A stretch of DNA of 13,503 nt from Parcubacteria group bacterium CG11_big_fil_rev_8_21_14_0_20_39_22. Lineage in GTDB: Bacteria > Patescibacteriota > Minisyncoccia > Phycocordibacterales > GCA-002787175. Shown here one piece after another: positions 6,471-13,000 of this stretch. Below the pieces are notes generated by a model. The model did not search any database. It was given only the letters and a program-made list of their open reading frames with translations, and had not been told where the DNA came from. Position 1 is the stretch's first letter. Every line of letters begins with the position of its first letter. Location of the stretch: assembly GCA_002787175.1 (NCBI GenBank), contig PCWC01000033.1:1-13503 (forward strand), given 5' to 3'. A program made the translations under genes and the position numbers.

Positions 6471-7384
6471 TATTTTTTGAGAATGATATTAACGGCTTTT
6501 GTTACTATGGGTAATATATCTCCATAGAAATTGAGCTCGAGTATATCGGAGAGTTTAAACCACTGCGCATCATCGAGTCCGCCAGATGGACCCAGCTTCA
6601 AGTCTACAAATTGAGCCTCCGCCAAGAAATAGTGGACTTGTTTCCGTATTTTTCCTTGCTCAGGATCGGAAGCTACATATTCATTGCTTCCCAAATCTTC
6701 TTTTATTTCAATATCAAGACCCATCTCTTCTTTTATTTCTCTCACGGTGCCGTCCTTGACGTCTTCATCTTCTTTTAGCTTGCCTTTTGATAGAGTCCAG
6801 TGTCCAAATATATCGTGGACCAAAGCCAGGTAAACATCTTTACCTTGCTTTGCATAAACTACAGCTCCCCCCAATTTTTTTATCGGCATCTTTTCAAAGG
6901 GAACTTCATTTTTCGGCTCTCTTTTTTTTCGTGCAGCCCCTTCTTCCTTACCAGGTTCACCCATCTCTTTGTAAACCGAACCGAGAACTCCGTTTACAAA
7001 CTTACCGCTCTTTTCGCCTCCATAAGTCTTTGCCAGTTCGATAGCTTCGTTTATCGCAACTTTGGCAGGAACTTCACCCTTGTCAGAAAACAAGAGTTCG
7101 AAGAGACCTATACGCAAAACATTGCGATCTACTGTAGAGATTCGCTCAAGAGGCCATTCTGGCGCTGCTTTTACAATAATTTCATCGAGACTGCTACGTT
7201 TCTCAAAAATCCCCGATAAGAGCTTCTTGAGAAATGCCACATCACCAACCCCTGAAGCGAATTCTCCTATGTTTCTCAATAATATCTGCTCGACATTATC
7301 AAGTTTTCTACCTATGGAGTCGTTAAAATCCCACTCGAAGAGGGTTTGAAGTACTATCGATCTTGCAAGGTGCCTATTGGCCAT
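6470..7384 (-). CDS. nusB: NusB antitermination factor fused to a NUDIX hydrolase
   Basis: A 304-aa fusion. Residues 1 to about 141 are NusB, an all-helical RNA-binding factor that helps antitermination of rRNA operons with NusE/S10; visible marks are RHLARSIVLQTLFEWDF, the TVDRNVLRIGLFELLF helix and KVAINEAIELAKTYG. After a charged linker (about 142-170) a NUDIX hydrolase domain follows. Its Nudix box is complete: G201, E207, R215, E216, E219, E220, G222, L223, matching GX5EX7REUXEEXGU. Such domains cleave nucleoside diphosphates linked to another group; the GHWTLSKGKL region recalls Ap4A hydrolase-like members, but the substrate cannot be read from the sequence. The 84-base gap from rpmF shows no clear terminator, so co-transcription is likely. 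Stop and rnc start overlap. Confidence 0.92.
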   Translation of the reverse strand: MANRHLARSIVLQTLFEWDFNDSIGRKLDNVEQILLRNIGEFASGVGDVAFLKKLLSGIFEKRSSLDEIIVKAAPEWPLERISTVDRNVLRIGLFELLFSDKGEVPAKVAINEAIELAKTYGGEKSGKFVNGVLGSVYKEMGEPGKEEGAARKKREPKNEVPFEKMPIKKLGGAVVYAKQGKDVYLALVHDIFGHWTLSKGKLKEDEDVKDGTVREIKEEMGLDIEIKEDLGSNEYVASDPEQGKIRKQVHYFLAEAQFVDLKLGPSGGLDDAQWFKLSDILELNFYGDILPIVTKAVNIILKK

Positions 7385-7468
7385 AATGTGTAACTTATGA
7401 GCTATAGATTACCCAGCATTACCGCTTCACACCTTCTTTAGCTTTAGAACCTTAAAAGATGAGTTCGG

Positions 7469-7702
7469 TTATCCTTTTGCCTGGGCTTTCTCGTTTTCCT
7501 TTTGCTTTTTTACTTTCTTGTCAATTTTGGCTTGTACGTTTACAACTTCGCGTCCTTTGTATTTGCCGCAAGTCACACAAACTCTGTGGCGGACATGCAT
7601 CGAACCGCATTCTTTACATTTTGAAAGACGCGGAAACACAAGCCGATGGTGAGACCTTCGGTTCTTAGTATGGGAGCGAGTATGTCGCATTCGTATAACC
7701 AT
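7469..7702 (-). CDS. rpmF: 50S ribosomal protein L32
   Basis: Large-subunit protein L32, 77 aa. The basic N-terminus (MRHTRSHTKNRRSHHRL) is followed by a zinc ribbon with C29, C32, C42 and C45 (CxxC-x9-CxxC) and the family motif KYKGREVV. Residues 56-77 are a Lys/Gln-rich tail beyond the usual end. Homology alone would allow a start at the second Met (7690). The ATG at 7702 is chosen because a TATACT box lies seven bases before it, as in other probable leaderless genes here. It opens the minus-strand run rpmF, nusB fusion, rnc, smc. Confidence 0.93.
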   Translation of the reverse strand: MVIRMRHTRSHTKNRRSHHRLVFPRLSKCKECGSMHVRHRVCVTCGKYKGREVVNVQAKIDKKVKKQKENEKAQAKG

Positions 7703-7709
7703 GATTCAG

Positions 7710-7737
7710 AGTATATATTATTTTTGAAAAAAAGCAA
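7710..7737 (-). promoter_or_regulatory. Promoter of rpmF, probably leaderless
   Basis: TATACT (7710..7715) ends seven bases before the rpmF ATG; a weak TTGCTT (7732..7737) lies 16 bases upstream across an A/T-tract spacer. No Shine-Dalgarno is present between box and start codon. Confidence 0.6.
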
Positions 7738-7768
7738 TATTACGTTGTAAAAGATTAAAATTAAAGTG

Positions 7769-7801
7769 AAAAATCCCCGCCCACTATTGCGGGCGAGGAT
7801 T
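7769..7801 (-). terminator. Rho-independent terminator of the 55-aa ORF
   Basis: Arms 7772..7782 and 7791..7801 pair over 11 bp with an 8-base loop. The only imperfection is a U-G wobble in minus-strand RNA, but a C-A mismatch on the plus strand. On the minus strand the stem runs into TTTTTCACTTT. The direction therefore fits the small ORF that ends at 7823. Confidence 0.8.
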
Positions 7802-7822
7802 GTAAATCTGACGAAGATCAGT

Positions 7823-7990
7823 TTAGTAAGGCTCCAGCTCTTGCTCTTGTCTTAGATATTCTTGATATTCTTCTAAGATATCCTCTTCACTACTATTATA
7901 ACCTGAGTTTCCGGAGTGAATATCTTCCAAGAGTTCAGTGCCGACAGGTGCCAGCATTACAACTTCATCTCGACATTTTTTAGCACTCAC
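7823..7990 (-). CDS. Small acidic protein of unknown function, 55 aa, GTG start
   Basis: I do not recognise this protein. A GTG at 7990..7988 opens 55 codons and ends at TAA (7825..7823). AAAGGA lies five bases before the GTG, one of the two clear Shine-Dalgarno sites in the window. The N-terminus is mildly basic (SAKKCRDEVVML), the middle has HSGNSGYNSSEED, and the C-terminus is a Glu-rich helix-like stretch (EEYQEYLRQEQELEP). There is no membrane segment or signal peptide. A directional terminator follows at 7769..7801, so this looks like an independent transcription unit between rnhB and rpmF. The non-ATG start and small size make it easy to miss. An in-frame ATG at codon 12 is a weaker alternative start. 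Confidence 0.7.
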   Translation of the reverse strand: MSAKKCRDEVVMLAPVGTELLEDIHSGNSGYNSSEEDILEEYQEYLRQEQELEPY

Positions 7991-8070
7991 GATTATCCTT
8001 TCGGTTTAGGTTAAGATTTACCCCTAACAACACCCAAATTTTAATATAGCAATATTAGAACTCGCTTTCA

Positions 8071-8076
8071 AGTATA
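8071..8076 (-). promoter_or_regulatory. Possible -10 box for the 55-aa ORF
   Basis: TATACT on the minus strand in the 130-base spacer 7991..8120, about 80 bases before the GTG start. No good -35 is seen. The rest of the spacer is AT-rich apart from a GC patch near 8088..8096. A short weak stem (GGAAG/CTTCC) near 8094..8111 follows rnhB without a T-tract. Confidence 0.3.
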
Positions 8077-8120
8077 GTGCCTTTGGGCCCGCGGGAAGCA
8101 GAACTACTTCCACAGGGAAT

Positions 8121-8702
8121 CTACAAAAAAGTTTTTCTGTGTAGCGGAGAAATACCGTTTTTTCTGATAGCTTGAATATGGGACTTTGTACCGTATCCTT
8201 TGTGTCTTTCAAATAAATACTCTGGCATCTTGGTAGAGAGCTGTGTCATATACCTATCTCTCTTTACCTTGGCGGCAATACTTGCAAGAGAGATTATCCA
8301 TTCTTTTTCGTCCCCTTTTATTATTGTTTTTTGATCTAAAAATTCATCTGGAGCCGAGAGTCGCCCATCGAGTAATATTTTGGATTTTACAGGTGCACTT
8401 TTAAGAAGTCTCTTTATAGCAATATCTACCGCTTTATTTATCCCCTTTTTATCTATAACGGTATTTGAAACTAAAGCGACTTTAAAATCTATAAGCCCTT
8501 CCTTTTTAAAGAATTCCAATCTTTCAAACCAAAAGTCTCTTTCCTTTTCGGTCATTTTTTTGGAATCTTTGCCCTTAGGAAACTCCTTCAAAAACTTTGG
8601 AATTGGATTTTTTGATCCGACTTCGGAGTTGATATAACAACAACCCACTGCAACCGGTCCGGCAATAGGACCTCTTCCAGCCTCGTCTATACCTATTAGC
8701 AT
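8121..8702 (-). CDS. rnhB: Ribonuclease HII
   Basis: Cleaves RNA in RNA-DNA hybrids and starts removal of single ribonucleotides from DNA. The N-terminus MLIGIDEAGRGPIAGP carries the DEAGRG motif with D6 and E7. D112 (LLDG) and D131 (IIKGDE) complete the four metal-binding acidic residues of the family. The SLASIAAKVKRD helix (139-149) and the conserved GYGTKSH loop (169-175) follow, and the end NGISPLHRKTF is typical. At 193 aa the length is normal. A TAAAAT box six bases before the ATG and the absence of a Shine-Dalgarno suggest a leaderless mRNA. It lies 20 bases downstream of the pilin-like gene, so read-through from there is also possible. Confidence 0.95.
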   Translation of the reverse strand: MLIGIDEAGRGPIAGPVAVGCCYINSEVGSKNPIPKFLKEFPKGKDSKKMTEKERDFWFERLEFFKKEGLIDFKVALVSNTVIDKKGINKAVDIAIKRLLKSAPVKSKILLDGRLSAPDEFLDQKTIIKGDEKEWIISLASIAAKVKRDRYMTQLSTKMPEYLFERHKGYGTKSHIQAIRKNGISPLHRKTFL

Positions 8703-8708
8703 ATAATA

Positions 8709-8714
8709 ATTTTA
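8709..8714 (-). promoter_or_regulatory. -10 box of rnhB, probably leaderless
   Basis: TAAAAT on the minus strand ends six bases before the rnhB ATG. No convincing -35 hexamer is visible, and the box overlaps the short spacer after the pilin-like gene, so this is weaker than the smc and dnaE cases. Confidence 0.4.
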
Positions 8715-8722
8715 AAATACTT

Positions 8723-9412
8723 CTAAAATGGAACGCCTACTTTTATGCAATACCAAGGGTCATTACATCCCCCATCAGAAGCGTTCCTCCATCCTCCGTC
8801 ACTATCACTATCAAGAGCGGAATTATCAGTATTTTCAAGTCGAGTCCTCAATAAATACCTGTCCGAACCGCGAGATCCATCCCATCCTGTGGTATAAACA
8901 TATCCTGAACTACCTTGACTAACAGAAGGGTCGTCGAGAGGGTCATCCGGCACTGAAGGCATTACAGGATTGTAATTAGACAGACTGAAACCACAATTTT
9001 GTCCTAAAGAAAGGCAGTTTTTAAAATACTGCCAGTGTGAGGTTGATGTGCACAAATCCCAACAAGTACCACCCGAACTTGTTGGGTACCTGCCCTGTTG
9101 ATCATAGAAAAACTCAAGTGCCGTAGACATTTGTTTAAGGTCAGCGATTCGCCTCGCATCCCTCGCTTTTGCCCTCGCACTATTTAGCGACGCCAGCACG
9201 ACAGATGAGAGCATCCCGATGATAGCGATGACGACGAGGAGTTCGATGAGGGTAAACCCCTTGTTAGCTTTTAGCTGTAAGCTGTTAGGTTTTAGATTGG
9301 AGAAGGTTTTATCCTTACGGACAAAACCTTCATGGAGCACCGTTACGAAAGATGTGGAGGTGAAGCCTTTTTTACCTGAACCTTTATTTGTTTTACCATT
9401 AAATAAAAACAT
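8723..9412 (-). CDS. Type IV pilin-like / pseudopilin protein with unusually long leader
   Basis: Class III signal and pilin N-terminal helix: KGFTLIELLVVIAIIG at 51-66, cleavage expected after G52, methylated residue F53, E57 as the conserved Glu5. The helix continues to NSARAKARDARRIADLKQMSTALEFFYD (77-104), followed by a variable globular part of about 125 residues with six cysteines (117, 121, 133, 140, 216, 222). It is probably a minor or major pilin assembled in the cytoplasmic membrane. The open frame places 52 residues before the cleavage site, whereas pilin leaders are usually shorter than about 30. An internal GTG at 9340 would give 28. No ATG, GTG or TTG lies between that GTG and KGFT. 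The leader contains an in-frame hairpin and heptad array. It follows the 80-aa membrane-protein gene by 12 bases. Start uncertain; family firm. Confidence 0.85.
   Translation of the reverse strand: MFLFNGKTNKGSGKKGFTSTSFVTVLHEGFVRKDKTFSNLKPNSLQLKANKGFTLIELLVVIAIIGMLSSVVLASLNSARAKARDARRIADLKQMSTALEFFYDQQGRYPTSSGGTCWDLCTSTSHWQYFKNCLSLGQNCGFSLSNYNPVMPSVPDDPLDDPSVSQGSSGYVYTTGWDGSRGSDRYLLRTRLENTDNSALDSDSDGGWRNASDGGCNDPWYCIKVGVPF
9265..9331 (+). repeat. Heptad array plus hairpin inside the pilin leader
   Basis: Five contiguous 7-base units fill 9265..9299 on the plus strand (for example TAGCTTT and TAGCTGT). Two bases later comes an inverted repeat with arms 9302..9314 and 9319..9331. In the coding-strand RNA the stem is GAAGGUUUUGUCC with a GUAA (GNRA) tetraloop, 13 bp including one G-U pair. 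The coding strand reads the array in the complementary orientation, so TAG becomes CTA (or TTA) and no stop appears. Confidence 0.8.
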
Positions 9413-9424
9413 ATTTAAGCTTTT

Positions 9425-9667
9425 CTAAAAAGCTTCTGCAGGTATTGCATCGGCTGGAAGAGGGGCCGACTCTGACCCGCCAAATTGGGTAACTATTGTA
9501 AACACCATAATCGCAATAGCGACTATAGCTATTCCCAAAAGCACTTTATTTGCTCCGGCTTCATTCTTTGCAAGGCCTAAGCTCATAACCAATTTTATAA
9601 GAGGAGGTTGTTTTCTCCCAAAATTTTGTCTACCAATTCCCTGTTCTCCAAAATCTACTTGAGACAT
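9425..9667 (-). CDS. Small single-pass membrane protein, 80 aa, next to the pilin gene
   Basis: I do not recognise a named family. The 80 residues start MSQVDFGEQGIGRQNFGRKQ, a Gly/Gln-rich hydrophilic segment, then a basic stretch. One hydrophobic segment (about 43-62, VLLGIAIVAIAIMVFTIV) follows, and a short Pro/Ala tail ends PADAIPAEAF. The shape fits an N-in, C-out membrane protein with no cleavable signal. The ATG at 9667 is preferred over an upstream in-frame ATG because the extension covers promoter-like and heptad-repeat DNA. The pilin-like gene starts 12 bases after its stop, so the two are probably one transcript; a role in the pilus or envelope is an inference from that neighbourhood only. 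Confidence 0.7.
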   Translation of the reverse strand: MSQVDFGEQGIGRQNFGRKQPPLIKLVMSLGLAKNEAGANKVLLGIAIVAIAIMVFTIVTQFGGSESAPLPADAIPAEAF

Positions 9668-9709
9668 ATCTTTAATTGTTAATTTATAATAAACCAAATA
9701 TTCAATATT

Positions 9710-9736
9710 ATTATAACACGCCCAAACCGCAATCAA
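9710..9736 (-). promoter_or_regulatory. Promoter of the membrane protein - pilin pair
   Basis: TTGATT (9731..9736), a 15-base spacer and a consensus TATAAT (9710..9715) on the minus strand. Transcription would start near 9703, about 36 bases before the ATG. A second box, TATAAA (9683..9688), lies 15 bases before the ATG and could serve as an alternative. Confidence 0.5.
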
Positions 9737-9753
9737 GGGGGAAATGTTGATAG

Positions 9754-9788
9754 CGAAAACATGTAACAAAAAGCATGTAACTTGTAAC
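9754..9788 (-). repeat. GTTACAT-type heptad array
   Basis: Five contiguous 7-base units on the minus strand, two of them exactly GTTACAT, with GTTACAA, GCTTTTT and GTTTTCG as the others. It lies upstream of the membrane-protein promoter and is inverted relative to the related array at 9969..9996. The gene-free span 9668..10055 contains this array, the AT-rich array below, promoters for both sides and no convincing ORF. Confidence 0.75.
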
Positions 9789-9856
9789 AGTAAAAAAGGA
9801 ATAAAATCCATCTAATTTCTAATTGGTTTTAGAATTTGTGCATTAAAAATTATTTT

Positions 9857-9885
9857 AAAATTGAAAAAATTGAAAATTGAAAATT
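9857..9885 (+). repeat. GAAAATT-type repeats
   Basis: Two exact adjacent GAAAATT units at 9872..9885 and a related AAAATTG at 9857..9863, resembling the exact run at 301..328. Confidence 0.5.
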
Positions 9886-9968
9886 CCTGAAATGTTCATC
9901 TAAACATGAGAGGATTGGGGTATCAAAATGTCTAATGGGGTCAACCTGGTTGCCTATCTTAGAGCTTT

Positions 9969-10039
9969 GTTACATGTTATACGTTTTATGTTACATAGAC
10001 CTGTGTTACACATCCCATGTTTTATGCTTGTAGGGTTTT
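9969..10039 (+). repeat. GTTACAT-type heptad arrays upstream of dnaE
   Basis: Four exact contiguous 7-base units at 9969..9996 (GTTACAT twice, GTTATAC, GTTTTAT). A looser run with the same period follows at 10005..10039 (GTTACAC, GTTTTAT and others), leading into the GTTATACT that forms the dnaE -10 box. Confidence 0.7.
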
Positions 10040-10043
10040 AGGT

Positions 10044-10049
10044 TATACT
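10044..10049 (+). promoter_or_regulatory. -10 box of dnaE, probably leaderless
   Basis: TATACT ends six bases before the dnaE ATG at 10056, in the context GTTATACT, identical to the smc -10 context. No Shine-Dalgarno is present. The best -35 candidate (TTTATG at 10021..10026) is weak. Confidence 0.55.
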
Positions 10050-10055
10050 ACTGCT

Positions 10056-13000
10056 ATGTCGGATTTTATCCATCTCCATACACACAGCCACTATTCCCTC
10101 CTTTCAGGGTTACCGAAAATACCTGAACTCGTCGCTGCAGCAAAAAATGATGGTCAGACCGCCCTTGCCCTCACAGACAACGGCAACCTTTACGGCACAA
10201 TCGAATTTTACAAAGAATGCAAGAAACAAGAGATTAAACCGATAATAGGTGTCGATGCTTATATTGCTTTAAGAACCAGGAACGATAAACAAGCCGGGGT
10301 CGACAACAGGCGAACACGTCTTGTTTTGCTTGCTAAAGATGTTGAAGGGTACAAGAATCTTTTGAAATTGGTTACGATTTCGAATATGGAGGGCTTCTAT
10401 TACAAGCCCAGAATGGATAAGGAAATTATTGAAAAACACAGCAAGGGTCTTATAGCCATATCTCCATCTTTTAATTCCGATATATTGCAAGCTCTTGAAA
10501 TGGCAGATAAAGACAAGGCAGTAGCTGAAGCTAACTGGGCAAAAAAAGTATTTGGTGGAGATAGCTTTTTTATAGAAATTACAAGGCATCCCGAGAGAGA
10601 AGGTCATGAGGATAAAATGAAAAAACTGATTGAATTTGGGAGGGAGCAAAATATACCGTTGGTTGCCGCTCACGACGTTTATTATATAGACCCTGAGGAT
10701 AGAAAAGCTCGCGAAACCTTAACCCTTGTAAACAGCAACCGCGAACTTTCCGACAGAAACTCCGAAGGAGAAAATACTGATTTTTCTTTTATAAGCCAAC
10801 AAAAAGCTCGAGAGCTTTTTGTTGATTTAGATGAAGCTCTTTCAAATACCAAAAAGATAGAATCAATGTGTGAGCTTGAGCTTCCTCTCGGTAAATGGCT
10901 TTTTCCCCATTATGAGATCGAGGGTGGAAAGTCTCCCGACGAAGAACTTAAATCAATCGTAAAGAAGGGTATTGCAAAAAGAGGTATCGAGGAGACGGAG
11001 GAGGTCAAAAATAGAGTTGAATACGAACTTTCAATCATAAAGACAAAGGGGTACGCTCCTTATTTCTTGGTTGTGGGAGACCTTTTACGGGAAGCCCACG
11101 ATAGAGGAATATTGACTACTATCCGAGGATCGGTTGCCGGTTCTATGGTTACTTATCTTGCCGGAATTACAAACGTAGATCCAATAAAGTACAAAATACC
11201 TTTTGAACGATTCTTAAACCCAGAACGTCCCTCTGCCCCCGATATCGATATGGATTATGCCGATAATCGCAGAGACGAGATGATTGAGTACGCTCGTGAG
11301 AAGTATGGTCGCGATAAGGTCGCTCAAATCGGAACCTTTGGGACTATGATGGCAAGAGGTGCTGTCAGAGACGTAGCAAGAGCCCTTGGTCACGAATACT
11401 CCGCGGGAGACAGGATTGCAAAGCTGATACCGATGGGGTCACAAGGTTTTCCAATGACACTCAAACGAGCTCTCGAGATGGTTTCTGAGCTTGCTGAAAT
11501 TTACAAAAAAGAACCCGTAGCTAAAGAAATAATAGATACAGCAAAAAAAATAGAGGGCTCTGCAAGACATGTTGGAGTACACGCCGCTGGTGTTGTCATA
11601 TCACCTGTTACCCTTACCGATGTTACCCCTCTACAATTTGACCCAAAAGGTGAAGGTAAGATCATAACTCAGTATGATATGTATTCAATCGACGAGAATA
11701 ATGCAGGGCTTTTGAAATTTGATTTCTTGGGAATTAAAAATCTCTCGATTCTCGCAGATGCAGTAAAAAGAGTAGAAGAATTAAAGGGAGTCAAAATCGA
11801 TATCGAAAATGTACCCCTCGATGACAAGAAGACTTTTGAGATACTGGCATCAGGAGAGACTATTGGACTCTTTCAATTAAACGGAACTGGTATGACGAAA
11901 CATCTGAAGGATCTAAAACCCTCTAAGATACAGGACATAAACGCTATGGTAGCCCTATACCGACCAGGTCCGATGGAATCGATACCACAATATATTGAAA
12001 GAAAGCATAACCCAATCCTGGTAAGCTATCTTGACCCTCGACTTGAGAAAATACTTTCAGATTCATATGGCGTTATAACATACCAAGACGATGTACTTAT
12101 GATTGCGATAGAAATGGCAGGATTTTCTTGGCTTGAAGCCGACAAGCTTAGAAAGGCGATGGGGAAAAAGATTCCGAAAGAAATGGAAATCCAAAAGAAA
12201 AAACTAATCAAGGGATTTATCGAACACAACCTCTCTCCAGCAAAAGCCGAAAAACTTTGGAAACTTATAGAACCGTTTGCCGCTTACGGTTTCAACAAAG
12301 CCCACGCCGCAAGTTACGGTAAAGTCGCTTATCAAACTGCTTATATGAAAGCGAACTTCCCCGCCATCTATATGTCTGCGGTACTTACTGCTGACTCCGG
12401 TGATGTAGAGAAAATTGGCGAAATTATAAGCGAGTGTAAGCGTATGAAGATACCAGTCTTGCCTCCTGACATAAATGAAAGTTTTGCCGACTTTACGGTT
12501 GTACCGTCAAGTTTAGCCGAGGGCGACAAAATAAGGTTTGGGCTGACAACAATAAAAAACTTTGGCGAGGGAATAGCACAAACCATAATCGAGGAGCGTA
12601 ACAAAGACGGAAAGTTTACTTCCCTTTCGGATTTTTTGAAGAGAATAAAAGACCGTAACTTAAATAAAAAATCTCTCGAAGCGCTTATAAAATCGGGAGC
12701 TCTCGACGCTTTCAATGAGCGAGGAGAAATGATAGGCAACATAGAAAGATTGCTTTCTTTCAACAAGGAAAACGCCAAAGCGCCTGATAACCAAGACTCA
12801 CTTTTTTCGGGCTTAAGCGCTGAAATCGAGGATGATATACACCTTGAAAAAAGTGACCCAATATCAAAAAAAGAAATACTTTTATGGGAAAAAGAACTTT
12901 TAGGACTTTATATCTCAGGACATCCACTTGATAAGTACAAAGAGGTATTGGAAAAAAGAGATGTAAACATTGCCACCATAAGAAAAGAACCGAGAGATGG

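Noticed and set aside
8880..9130. Possible insertion in the variable part of the pilin-like protein
   Set aside because: The frame is open and the Cys/Gly-rich content is normal for pilin C-terminal domains.
9668..9811. Hydrophobic 48-codon extension of the 80-aa membrane protein
   Set aside because: It spans the promoter-like TATAAT and a GTTACAT heptad array; its hydrophobicity comes from T-rich DNA.
10017..10055. Thirteen-codon N-terminal extension of dnaE
   Set aside because: It covers heptad-repeat DNA and the -10 box, and does not resemble the DnaE N-terminus.
9928..10100. Plus-strand frame starting ATGTCTAATGGGG in the dnaE leader
   Set aside because: No ribosome site, composition follows the repeats, and it runs out of frame into dnaE.
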